Assembly (NCBI GenBank): GCA_951813515.1
Contig: OX638346.1
Coordinates: 310,001-374,000 of the forward strand
DNA from: an uncultured Pseudomonadales bacterium
Lineage (GTDB): Bacteria; Pseudomonadota; Gammaproteobacteria; Pseudomonadales; Azotimanducaceae
Length of the DNA stretch: 64,000 bases
Direction: 5' to 3'
Shown here: positions 37,136 to 49,400 of the stretch, in pieces
Layout: every line of letters begins with the position of its first letter
Position numbering within the stretch: position 1 is the stretch's first letter
Translations under genes and position numbers: made by a program
The notes under the pieces: generated by a model
The model's input: only the letters and a program-made list of their open reading frames with translations
What the model was told of the DNA's origin: nothing
Database searches by the model: none

Positions 37136-38752
37136 CTACTCCTGATTGATAGTCAGCAGCTGATCAGCATCGACGGCCATTAACGTGGTTGTCTCACCAT
37201 CGAGCCAGCGCACGGTGACATTGGCACGGGTGGCGGCGCCGAGTCCGAAATGTACCTCAAACGGATTATGCGATACGAAGTTGTTGGTGCCACCCAGTTC
37301 GCGCACCTGAGAACCATCGTTGGTTGTAACCGTGATATGCGCGCCAACACCGAACGAGTTCATGCCTGTTGCGACCAGCCTGATCGCGAGATAGTGATTA
37401 CTGGTGTCTGTCTCGTTACGATAGAACACCACACTATCACTCTCGTTGTTAGAGATCACAATGTCAATATCGCCGTCGCGTTCAGCATCGAAGCAGGCTA
37501 TGCCACGTCCCTGGCCTCGATCGTTGAAGCCTGATTCTGTGGAGCGTTCCTCAAAAAGAATGCCGGACTCCCCCATGTTTCGAAATAGCCTCGCCTGATC
37601 AGTGACATAGTCTATGTTAAAACGTTCCCGCCAGCCATTGACATGGGCCAGATCGACGTGTGTGTCATTATCAAAGTCTGCCGCGCAGACACCCCAACCC
37701 CATGACCCGTCGCTGGTAGCGGACTCTTCCGTCACATCCGTAAACAAACCATCCCCATCGTTACGGTAAAGCCGGTTCCCGAACAAGTCTTCACCAATAT
37801 CCAGGTTGTAAATGGAGGTGACAAACCAGTCCATGTCTCCATCGTTGTCAAAGTCACCAATGGCACTACCCATGCCAGACTGATCGACGATGACATCCCG
37901 GTCCGTGATTTTCGAAAAGGTGCCATCGCCGTTGTTACGCAACACCTGGCTGGTCTCATAATCTGACGCTATCAGCAGATCACCGTCACCATCACCGTCG
38001 ATGTCGCTGAAGCTCGCTGTAAAGCTCCAGTCAGTGTCAACTTCGAGCAGCCCTGCTGCAACACCAGTTTCGATACTACGATTCTCAAAGGTGTAGTCAC
38101 CATTGTTTCGCCATACTGTTTCTGTATCTTCTCCCGGTTGACGCTTCGTCCCCCAATGAGTCACAAAAAGATCAAGGTAGCCATCCCCATCATAATCAAA
38201 GAAAGTCGAGGAAACTGCACTGTTCACTACGATCCCTGAGTCAGCGGTGATATCGACAAAACTTGCCTCCACTTCGTTCAGGCGGTTCTCGAACAGAAAA
38301 ACCAAATCATTGATTGCGCCGATGAAGAGGTCAAGATCACCATCACCATCGATATCACCAAATGCCGGTCCACTGGCCCAGTTGACAATATCCAGCCCAA
38401 CGTCTGTTGCTATCTCTACAAAGGTACCGTCGCCCTGGTTTTCGTAAAGGTGGTTGGGTTCCGTATCGCCGCCGACGAAAAGCAGGTCAATATCCCCATC
38501 GCCGTCGAAGTCCGAAGCCGCGACGCCGCCGCTTGAAAATGCAAGATCTGAGTCGGATTCAGTGCCAAATGCGCGGCGCAGGCCGGCATTCAGGTCTCGC
38601 GTAAAGGTGATCTCCGCTTCTTCAACCGGATCGTCGGGCTGCGTTACAAGGGGTGGCTGTGTTGTCGGTGATGAGGAGCTACCACCGCCTCCGCCTCCAC
38701 AGGCGACGAGGAAAAAAAATGTCGTAAAGAGAGTGTTCCGTATCACAAGCAA
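37136..38752 (-). CDS. CRTAC1-like FG-GAP/ASPIC-UnbV repeat lipoprotein
   Basis: A 538-residue surface or periplasmic lipoprotein. The signal ends in a lipobox FLVAC at C18, followed by a Gly/Ser linker. Then come about seven FG-GAP/VCBS repeats, each with a DxDGDGDxD calcium loop (for example DFDGDGDIDLLF, DIDGDGDLDLFI, DFDNDGDMDWF), forming a beta-propeller. The C-terminal ~90 residues (LGVGAHITVTT-like, ELGGTNNFVSH, VRWLDG) match the ASPIC/UnbV module. It is AT-richer than its flanks, like its TonB-receptor neighbour. Probably binds polymers or other surface ligands; exact role unknown. Confidence 0.9.
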   Translation of the reverse strand: MLVIRNTLFTTFFFLVACGGGGGGSSSSPTTQPPLVTQPDDPVEEAEITFTRDLNAGLRRAFGTESDSDLAFSSGGVAASDFDGDGDIDLLFVGGDTEPNHLYENQGDGTFVEIATDVGLDIVNWASGPAFGDIDGDGDLDLFIGAINDLVFLFENRLNEVEASFVDITADSGIVVNSAVSSTFFDYDGDGYLDLFVTHWGTKRQPGEDTETVWRNNGDYTFENRSIETGVAAGLLEVDTDWSFTASFSDIDGDGDGDLLIASDYETSQVLRNNGDGTFSKITDRDVIVDQSGMGSAIGDFDNDGDMDWFVTSIYNLDIGEDLFGNRLYRNDGDGLFTDVTEESATSDGSWGWGVCAADFDNDTHVDLAHVNGWRERFNIDYVTDQARLFRNMGESGILFEERSTESGFNDRGQGRGIACFDAERDGDIDIVISNNESDSVVFYRNETDTSNHYLAIRLVATGMNSFGVGAHITVTTNDGSQVRELGGTNNFVSHNPFEVHFGLGAATRANVTVRWLDGETTTLMAVDADQLLTINQE

Positions 38753-38797
38753 GTAGCACGTAGATGGCGTTAAAACCTACGTTCATTTTCGTCCAGC

Positions 38798-38820
38798 AAA
38801 AAAAGGGCCATAACAGGCCC
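38798..38820 (-). terminator. Rho-independent terminator after the TonB-receptor gene
   Basis: Read on the minus strand, GGGCC-tgttat-GGCCC (stem arms at 38816-38820 and 38805-38809) is followed by seven T residues (38798-38804). It lies 63 bp past the receptor stop and before the CRTAC1-like gene, so the two genes are at least partly separate transcripts. Confidence 0.8.
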
Positions 38821-38882
38821 GGATAGAATAGTATTGAGACGTAGCCCCTGATTGGGGGCATACGTCTCGCTACTAGTGTCGG

Positions 38883-41597
38883 TTACAACTGCGGATTCCA
38901 GCGAATCTGGAGTCCAAACTGCCGGGCCTCTGTGAGCGAACCGGTCGCACCACCACGGCCTGCGGCGATTTGCGGAAGGTACTCGAACAAAGCAATATGA
39001 TCCATCGCGTTCTGCACGTACAGTGTCACGTCCCACTGGTTATCGGCAGAAGTCCACGCGGCCCTCAGGTCGAGCCGATTGTAGGCAGCAATTTTCTGTG
39101 ATTCGACGTTTTCTACGAAGGGATAACGTTCGCCGGTGTAGGTCAGCGTACCTAGCAGCCTCAAAGAGCCACCACCCAATGCATCGACTGGAGTCTCATA
39201 AACCAGCGTTGTCGCAGCTTTGTGTTCAGGCTGCATGGGTAGAGTGCCGCCGCCCCAATTCTTGGGAAACTGATAGACCGACTGTTGAGGCCGATTGCTA
39301 TTGTCCAAATAGTCCCAAACAGCGTATTCCGCTTCAGGATCGCCTTGAACAATGGCTGAGAACTCACCTAGATCAGACCCCTGGAAGGCGTAAAAGCCAC
39401 TCAGGCTCAACTTCTCGTTGAAGTTATAGATGTATTCCACCTCTAGACCATAGATGGTGGTGCCGTCGATGTTGTCGGTGAACTCCACCAGAGGCGAATC
39501 GCGGTTGGGAAGTGGATTCGGATGGAATGTCGTCGCCGTGTGCTGGTAATTATCGTAGTCTTCAAAGAACGTAGCAGCACGAATATTCAAGCGTTGATCA
39601 AGGAACAGGCCTTTGACGCCCAGTTCATAATTGATGAGAGTCTCTTCCTCGATCGGCGGATTGAAGCCTGAAGCTGAGTTGAAACCACCAGCCCGGTAGC
39701 CTGTGGAAATCCGACCATAATACATGGTGTTTTCGTCTGGTCGATATTCGAGGCTGATATTCCAGATAACTTTATCCCAGGTTGGGTTCTGGTCACTTGC
39801 TTGTTCGATGGGCTTCGTTGTTGCATCCCAAATGATCAAGATGTCGTCTGAGTTGTCATCCCAGGTACCGGCAATATCATGTATCTCTACCGCTTCCCAG
39901 AAGAAATCCTGCTCACGCCCTTTGGTATCTTCGGTGTAGCGCAACCCACCAGAGACTAGCCATTGCTCGTTGATGACATAGTCGGCACTGGCAAAAACTG
40001 CCTCCGTTGAGGACCAGGCTTCAGTGTTGAAATCGTTCGTTATCATATAGCCTTCTGGAATGCACCGAGTTCCGTAACCTTCATAAATATACCAGCCAGG
40101 ATTGGCTGCAAGGGCAGCTTCACAGCTTGCGTAACCGAGCGCCTGAGCCCTGCGCTCGTTCTCTGCCGCAGTGATACTCCACCCCTGCCAGCCGAAATTT
40201 GTTTGAGAGGTTTCCCAATATGTTCTGTTCTCGTAGTAATACGCACCCAGGATAAAGTTAAATGGGCCGTCGTAGTTAGAAAATAGTTGCAGCTCGTGAG
40301 ACTTATTGTCGTTTTCATAAGGCGCGTAATGTCTGATATCCGCAAAATGCGTACCGCCATCTGAAGATAGGAGCGGGTCAGCCTCGCTGCCGACTCGGTT
40401 GCTGTAATCGCTATCTTTCCAGCTATCCTGGAGGACATCGCTGATGCCCCCGGTATAACGCACAACTAACGTATCCGTGACATCGAAACTGGCATTCATG
40501 GTCCAGCTATCACGAAGCGAATGCCCGCCTCCGGGGCGATTCACAGAGATCTCGTTCTTCAGATCTTTGCATTGATTCGCGAGATCAGTGGGATGGCAGT
40601 CTTCAACCGCTGGATTGTTGTCCTTAGCAAGGTAGAAAATGTTTGTCGGTTTATCCACAGAACCACTGCAATCAAATGGCTGACCATTGATCACGCCGGG
40701 GAAGTCGCCTTCCTGAATATGATTGAAAGCGTTTGCGGCGGTACTGCCTTCGTGCTCCAACCAATAACATTCAAAGGGCTGGTTTCGGTTTGGCTGAAAC
40801 AGCAGGACGTCCGTTCTGCCGACCCCTGTATCTTCAGTTCGTGCGAAGCGCACATTGATGTCGACACGATCGGTCTCCAGACGAAGTTGCGGCGCATAGG
40901 TTGTCTCATCCGGTGCATCGTAGTCGCCACCAAGACCGCGATTCTTCTGAGCACCGTCACCCTCGTAATAACCACCGGTTACACGAAAACTGAAGTGTTC
41001 AGTGATCGGACCGCCAAACGCAAGATTGTATCGCTGGGTAAACTGATCGGTGAATTCGGTCAGGACGTTAACGTCCCATTCAGCTGACGGTTTCTTGGTA
41101 ACATAACTGATCGAACCGGCGATGGAGTTACGACCGTTCAGCGTTCCCTGAGGACCACGACCGACTTCCAGGCGTTCAACGTCAAACAAATTCGGTGCGA
41201 TGCCTGACGTGGTATGCGAATAAACGCCGTCAATATAGGTCGCCACCGCAAGGTCTCTGTGTGTTTCACCGGCTCCTTTGGTTCCGATACCTCGGATGAC
41301 GACACCATGACCGATATTCTCGATGTTGTCGCCGATCTGAAGCCCGGGAACAAGGTTTTCGAGATCGCGGGAATTGGTCATACCCAATTCCTCGATCATC
41401 CCATCATTAAACGCAGAAACGGTGAGTGGCACATCCATGATGTTTTCCTCACGTTTCTCTGCGGTTACGATCATTTCTTCAATAAAGTCGGCTTTCGTCT
41501 CCTCTTCTTTATCTTGTCCGTAAACTGGAGAAATAAAGGCTAAAATTAGCGCCATACGCCCCAGTGATGCCCACATTTCTGTTCGCACAATACTCAC
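38883..41597 (-). CDS. TonB-dependent outer-membrane receptor
   Basis: A 904-residue TonB-dependent transporter. A signal peptide (MALILAFISPVYG) is followed by the TonB box-like EEMIVTAEKREENIMDVP, then the plug domain with VIRGIG and VERLEVGRGPQGTLNGRNSIAG. A long beta-barrel ends in an aromatic/hydrophobic strand (FGLQIRWNPQL). Four extra Cys in the barrel loops may form disulfides. The ligand is unknown; size and plug resemble receptors for large organic substrates rather than classic siderophores. The GTG at 41597 is used; an ATG at 41576 is possible. AT-rich relative to the flanks. Confidence 0.93.
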   Translation of the reverse strand: MSIVRTEMWASLGRMALILAFISPVYGQDKEEETKADFIEEMIVTAEKREENIMDVPLTVSAFNDGMIEELGMTNSRDLENLVPGLQIGDNIENIGHGVVIRGIGTKGAGETHRDLAVATYIDGVYSHTTSGIAPNLFDVERLEVGRGPQGTLNGRNSIAGSISYVTKKPSAEWDVNVLTEFTDQFTQRYNLAFGGPITEHFSFRVTGGYYEGDGAQKNRGLGGDYDAPDETTYAPQLRLETDRVDINVRFARTEDTGVGRTDVLLFQPNRNQPFECYWLEHEGSTAANAFNHIQEGDFPGVINGQPFDCSGSVDKPTNIFYLAKDNNPAVEDCHPTDLANQCKDLKNEISVNRPGGGHSLRDSWTMNASFDVTDTLVVRYTGGISDVLQDSWKDSDYSNRVGSEADPLLSSDGGTHFADIRHYAPYENDNKSHELQLFSNYDGPFNFILGAYYYENRTYWETSQTNFGWQGWSITAAENERRAQALGYASCEAALAANPGWYIYEGYGTRCIPEGYMITNDFNTEAWSSTEAVFASADYVINEQWLVSGGLRYTEDTKGREQDFFWEAVEIHDIAGTWDDNSDDILIIWDATTKPIEQASDQNPTWDKVIWNISLEYRPDENTMYYGRISTGYRAGGFNSASGFNPPIEEETLINYELGVKGLFLDQRLNIRAATFFEDYDNYQHTATTFHPNPLPNRDSPLVEFTDNIDGTTIYGLEVEYIYNFNEKLSLSGFYAFQGSDLGEFSAIVQGDPEAEYAVWDYLDNSNRPQQSVYQFPKNWGGGTLPMQPEHKAATTLVYETPVDALGGGSLRLLGTLTYTGERYPFVENVESQKIAAYNRLDLRAAWTSADNQWDVTLYVQNAMDHIALFEYLPQIAAGRGGATGSLTEARQFGLQIRWNPQL

Positions 41598-41854
41598 CTG
41601 TAGTTACTACACTTGTTAACGACCGACGGCGGTGAGACCACAGCGGCGCGGCGATCCACGATCCCGACTAAACTGCGGCACTCTTTCCCGCCTCCCACCT
41701 AACGAATATAGGAAATGTCCTTCACTTTCAAGGCACCGAGGCTCGTTTTCACCCATTTTTTCAACAACCCCTTTAGACACTCGATCTCTAACGCCGGGCA
41801 CCCGACCAAGCGGCCGAAAAAAGCGCCTATGGCCGTGATTGCCGGCCCATCGGC

Positions 41855-42230
41855 ATGTCGGTCTCCCGGGGATGCCGGTTGATGGGCTTGACACGTTCCA
41901 TGACGCGCCAAGCAGGCAGGCGGACGACACGGAGATCGTCGCCCGTATCCTCGCGATTTGCGACGAGTTCGAAGCCTATGGCTACCGCCGTGCCGGTGCG
42001 GCATTGCGCCACCGAAGAATCGTGGTCAACGCCAAGAAACGTGCGGCGGCTGATGCGGGCACACGAATTGCAGCCCCGGCACCGCAAGCGATTCGTCGCC
42101 ACGACCGACAGCGCACACGACCTGCCGGTGTTTCCCAATCTCGCTCAAGGGTTGGTGCCGGATGGGCCGAAGCGGCGCTGGCCCTGGCAATTGTCGTTGT
42201 TGCGGGCCTTCCGACACCTGCCGGGGCTCA
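41855..42230 (+). pseudogene. Degenerate IS3-family transposase (orfB) fragment
   Basis: Pieces of an IS3 orfB appear in two frames. MSVSRGCRLMGLTRS starts at 41855. ILAICDEFEAYGYRRAGAALR then reads in another frame (~41942). The frame shifts back to RRLMRAHELQPRHRKRFVATT and GLVPDGP up to ~42180. These match the HTH-like and early rve part of the transposase, but the catalytic DDE residues are absent. The sequence decays after ~42200. It is a truncated remnant with at least two frameshifts, at the edge of the AT-rich pair. Confidence 0.75.
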
Positions 42231-42437
42231 CGAGCAGGGCAATGCCGAGAATGCCGAACGCTTCAATTGCAGATGGCCGGAGTGGAAGGGCGCCTGCCGC
42301 CGCACCCGGCGAAAACCGGCCGGAGCGCCCTTCGGGACCGTTTCGTGTTCGCCGGTGGCCATGGTCCGGCATTGCGGCATTGTACGCCACGTGCCCGGCG
42401 GGCTCACGTCGACTGTAGGCCTATGGCGCAAGCCGCC

Positions 42438-42530
42438 GCGCCCCGTCACTACCCGGGGTGTCGCACAACGTCGCAGCGCTGCTGCGCCGCGTGAGAAGCG
42501 GTCGCGGAAAATCCGGTAGTGACGGGGCGC
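42438..42530. repeat. 93-bp element with long terminal inverted repeats (MITE-like)
   Basis: GCGCCCCGTCACTACC (42438-42453) is perfectly complementary to GGTAGTGACGGGGCGC (42515-42530), and the match extends about 3 bp inwards with one base gap. The interior contains a second small dyad (CGCAGC/GCTGCG). There is no coding capacity. It lies 200-300 bp after the transposase remnant. Confidence 0.75.
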
Positions 42531-42769
42531 TAAACGCGTCGCGGGCCCTTTGGCGGCAAGGGCTGCTAAACACGCGGTGCAGTCGACTAGGTGCTAAAGG
42601 CGTAAGTGGCGGATATCGAAGCGGTCTTTTTGCCATACGCGGCTACGCCGTAGAACGGCACACAAGTGACGATCAAGGGCGCAGGGTCCGAGACGGGCGG
42701 GATGGGCTAAACAGAGGGCTTGGGCGGGGGTAAGACACGGCGCCCGTTTGGGCGATGGGTTTTGTGGCT
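42531..42769. other. Gene-free stretch with repeated GCTAAA
   Basis: No gene is seen. GCTAAA occurs at about 42529, 42568, 42594 and 42712, each in a GC-rich setting. Together with 41598-41854 and 42231-42437, which also hold nothing recognisable, it forms a decayed 1.1-kb zone between the TonB receptor and the SLT lipoprotein. Confidence 0.4.
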
Positions 42770-45506
<2,737 letters not shown>

Positions 45507-46445
45507 TCAATAACGTTTGGACATGCGTTTCCGCGAGAATTCGGCAATACGCTGGCGGTAGTGTTCCTCGGTCTGCCCGGTCAGCCCGGAAAAGTTCTCG
45601 TCCCTCAGTTCGCCGTCGAGACTCTGACTGATATCGCGCGCCACTCGCAGCATGTCATCGAACACCGCCGCAGGTTCCGACGGGCCCGGCAACCGCAGGA
45701 ACAGGCAGGCACCCGGCGTCTCCATGGCCTCCATGTTCGAGAGATCAAAGTTCCCCGGTTCGATGGCGTTGGCCACGGAGTACTGCGGCGTCCTGGTGAC
45801 CGGATTCAACCGGTGGAATATGTTCATGTCGCCAAACGTAAGTCCGTTGCGCTGGAACGCCGCCCAAAGGTCCGCACCACTGAACCGCCGATTGCCACGG
45901 GCAAGCACGTTGATCGCCAGAATCTCATTCTCATCGGGATCCGCAACCAACTGCGGCGGCGGCGCTTCGCGCTCGCGACGCGCAGGTCGCTCGTCCTTGC
46001 GCGAGCTACGAGAAATGCGGGGAGAAACGCGGGCAGGCACGATGGCGTCATCCACCTGAGCGACGATCGGTTCGCTGCCAGCTCCGCGCAGGCCATCGTC
46101 CGTCTCCTGCGTACCGTTTTTCGGCTCCCTTGCAGTTCTGGCATCGGCCAGATCGGTGGTTGCGGCATCCTCCCCGACAACCTCCATCAATACCGGCGCG
46201 GAACCCTCGAAGGCCAGGGGTCGTTGCGTCGGCACGGACTGTTCCGCGCCCGCGACAACGCGTGCACCCCCGTTGGGAAATTCGGCACCCAACCCGTCGT
46301 CGTCGTCAAAGCCGTCATCCGGAATGTCCGTTGACAGGTCGAGTGGCAGAGGATCCCCGCGCGAGCGCCAGGCCAGCCAAACGCCATGCATGATGACGAG
46401 AGCGATCAGTAGACCGCCGCCAATTAGAATGTAGTCCTCGGACAC
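45507..46445 (-). CDS. zipA: Cell division protein ZipA
   Basis: A 312-residue ZipA. A single N-terminal membrane anchor (~6-24) with the N-terminus outside is followed by an acidic, Pro/Arg-rich linker (~30-165). A C-terminal ~140-residue FtsZ-binding domain starts at ILAINVLARGNRRFSGADLW. ZipA tethers FtsZ to the inner membrane and is confined to gammaproteobacteria, which supports the taxonomic guess. It starts at a GTG at 46445, 14 bp after the smc stop. The smc-zipA-ligA order is as in Pseudomonas. Confidence 0.93.
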   Translation of the reverse strand: MSEDYILIGGGLLIALVIMHGVWLAWRSRGDPLPLDLSTDIPDDGFDDDDGLGAEFPNGGARVVAGAEQSVPTQRPLAFEGSAPVLMEVVGEDAATTDLADARTAREPKNGTQETDDGLRGAGSEPIVAQVDDAIVPARVSPRISRSSRKDERPARREREAPPPQLVADPDENEILAINVLARGNRRFSGADLWAAFQRNGLTFGDMNIFHRLNPVTRTPQYSVANAIEPGNFDLSNMEAMETPGACLFLRLPGPSEPAAVFDDMLRVARDISQSLDGELRDENFSGLTGQTEEHYRQRIAEFSRKRMSKRY

Positions 46446-46459
46446 AGCATCAACCCCGT

Positions 46460-49400
46460 TTATGTAATGTTTGCCACACCGGGCTTTACGGCGGCCATCG
46501 CCGCCGCTTCATCCAGATCCACAGAAACCAGCCGCGACACGCCCGGTTCGTTCATCGTCACCCCGAGAAGCTGGTCCGCCATTTCCATCGTGAGCTTGTT
46601 ATGGGTGATCACGACGAACTGGACCTCTCGCGACATCTCTTCCAGCAACTCCGCAAACCGGACGACGTTCGTATCGTCAAGCGGCGCATCGACCTCGTCC
46701 AGCAGGCATACCGGACTCGGATTGAGCTGGAAGATGGCGAATATCAACGCAATCGCCGTCAACGCCTTTTCGCCCCCGGACAGCACCTGAATGCTCGAAT
46801 TTCGCTTTCCGGGCGGACGGGCCATCAGGCTCACTCCCGCTTCGAGCAGATCGTCGCTGGTCAACTCGAGATAGGCGTGGCCCCCGCCAAAGACCTTCGG
46901 AAACAGGGTCTTCAGATGTTCATTGACCGCATCGAAGGTCGCCTTGAATCGTGACTTCGTTTCCCGATCAATCCTGTTGATCGCCGAGCGCAGCGTACTG
47001 AGCGCCTGTTCAAGGTCGTCGTTCTGCGCGTCCAGGTAGCGCTTGCGTTCGGTCTGCGTTTCCAGTTCTTCTAGCGCCGCGAGGTTGACCGCACCCAGCC
47101 GGGCAATCTGTCGCTCGATCTTGTCGAGGCGTTCGCGCCAGACCCCGGGGTCGGCATCCCCGGACAGTTCGGCCTCGACCTCATCCAGCGCCCGGCCGGA
47201 CTGCTCAAGTTGTTCGGACAAGTCAGCGCACCTGGCTGAAACGCCCTCGCGCTCCACCTCTGCTTCATGGATCCGGTTTCTCACCTGCTCGACCGCGTTA
47301 CCGCTCTGCTGACGTTTTGCTTCGTTGGAACGGATCTCGCTCTCCGCCTGATCCGTACGGCGGCGAATGTCTGCCAGTTGCCTGTCCACGCCAACCTTTT
47401 CCCGGAGGTTCTCCTGCAACGTTGCCTCGAACATCGGCAGCGGTTTGAGATTCTCGGCGATGTCGTCCCGGTACTCCTCGGCAAGGGTCTCGAGTTCCGC
47501 CCGCTGCTCCTTCAAACGCGAGCGAACCAGCTCGAGGGCAGACAGCTTGGTCGTGAAGTGTTCATGTTCCATCTGCAGCGCATGCAAGCGCCCGCGGCAG
47601 GTCGCCGCATCGTGACGCGCCGTCTCCAACAGATCAGCCTGTCGCGAGCGCGCGCCTTGCAACTCGGTGCGCTCGGCGTGCAGCGTTCGCGCCTCCTGCT
47701 TGAGCGATGCGATACGCGTTTGCGCTTCACGCAGACGAGCTGTCTCCGCGGACATCTGCGCTGCTATCCCGTCGCGCTCGGACTCGTCGCGACGCTGGCG
47801 CGCCTTCGCCTCTTCGATGCGCACAAGACGCACCTCCTGTTCCGTTCTGAGGCGTGACACCGCCTCCGCGTGCTCGCGGTGCTGGTTTTGCAACCGGTCG
47901 CGACGCTCGTCGAGTTCGGCAACCCGGTGTCGACCGCTGGCCACGAGCCCGTCCAGTTCGCCAACCCCGGCGTCGGCCTGGGCCAACCTGGTGCCGAGAA
48001 TCTCCAGCTCGTGTGCGCGTTCGACGACGCCAAGCCCTGGATCCTCCGTCCGGTTGATACGGATCCAATCGGGGCCGAGCCAGACCGCATCCCGCGTGAT
48101 GATGCTCTGGTCGCTCTGCAGTTCGCCCCGGTGCGCCAGCGCGACATCCAGTGTCTCTGCCGCGAACACCCCCGCCAACATGGCGCCGACCGGTCCCTGG
48201 TCCGTACGCACCAGCGCCGTCAAGGAGGGAAGATCGAGGCCGGGAACCGCGCCGTCGATCTCTCGACCTTCGTACAGGACGACGCGCCCCGATTCGAGGT
48301 CATCCAGATCACCCGCAAAACGGTCCAGATCGTCGACCCTGATGGCGCGCAGATCGGTCCCGAGGACCGTTTCCACCGCGCGCTCCCATCCTGGATCGAC
48401 GACCAGCTCCGCGCCGAGCCTCGGCACCCGGTCCAGACCGAGCGCATCGATCCATTCCCGCGCCTCGTGGTTCTCGCTACCCAGCGCCACCTGTTGCAAT
48501 GCATCCAGAGCGGCATGCTCGTCGCGCAGACACTGGGTCTCGGTGCGCACGGATGCCAGCGCGTTCTCGTCGCCGACCAGGGCCTCGCGCGCCGACGCCA
48601 GTTCGCTCGCGCAGGCTGCAAGCTTCGCGCCCGCAGCATCGTAACGTCCTTCAGCCTGTCCCAACTCTTCCGCCAGGTCCTCGGTGGAAAAACTGCTCCC
48701 GCCGGATTCTTCTTCGATCTGCGCCAGGCGCCGGCGCAAACGGTTCATCGTCTGCCCGATGTGCTCGACACGGTTTTCTTCCAGGCGCAATTCGCGCTCA
48801 TTGGCCGATGCGCGGGAAAGGAAATCGGACCACGCGGCCTCGCTCGTGCGCATATCCTCTTCGGCCGTCGTCAGCGCCTCGGCCACCTGATCATCTTCGT
48901 TTCGAGCCACCTCGATTTCCGGCACCTTGGCGGCGATAGCCTTTTCCAGCCGCGCCAGTTCGCGCTCGTCGTCCGCAAGCTGGCGCGCCGTTTCGTCGAG
49001 TCGGCGTTGGGCGTTTGCGAGGCTGCTCTCAAGCTGGCTCTGGCGTTCGCGATTGAACTTGATGGCCTCCTCGGTCTTTCCGATCTTCGCGCTGATGCCG
49101 TGGGCCAATCCCTGCACCCGGTTGAACGCGTCGAGGTGTTCCTGTTGCTCGGCTCGCGCCCGTTCGATGTTCGCGTCGTCGCTCCGCAACGCGCTCAGCG
49201 CCTGGTCGTATTCGACTTGCAGGCGCTTCAAGACCCTGTCGCGTGCCGCCAGGTCCTCGTTCATGCCTCGCATCCGCAGCACGAGCAACTCCGCCTCGCG
49301 GTCGCGCTGTTCCCGCTTCAGCTCCCGGTAGCGCTCCGCCGCGCGCGCCTGCCGCCGCAAGTGCTGCAACCGGCCATCGAGTTCCTCCCGGATATCGCGC

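Noticed and set aside
36766..37149. A 127-codon plus-strand frame in the gap after dinG
   Set aside because: Arg/Ser-rich with no ribosome site, and it crosses the composition boundary; no sign of coding.
41839..42519. A 226-codon intact protein over the transposase remnant
   Set aside because: Only a short middle part matches the transposase; the rest of that frame is out-of-frame decay, so it is treated as a pseudogene.
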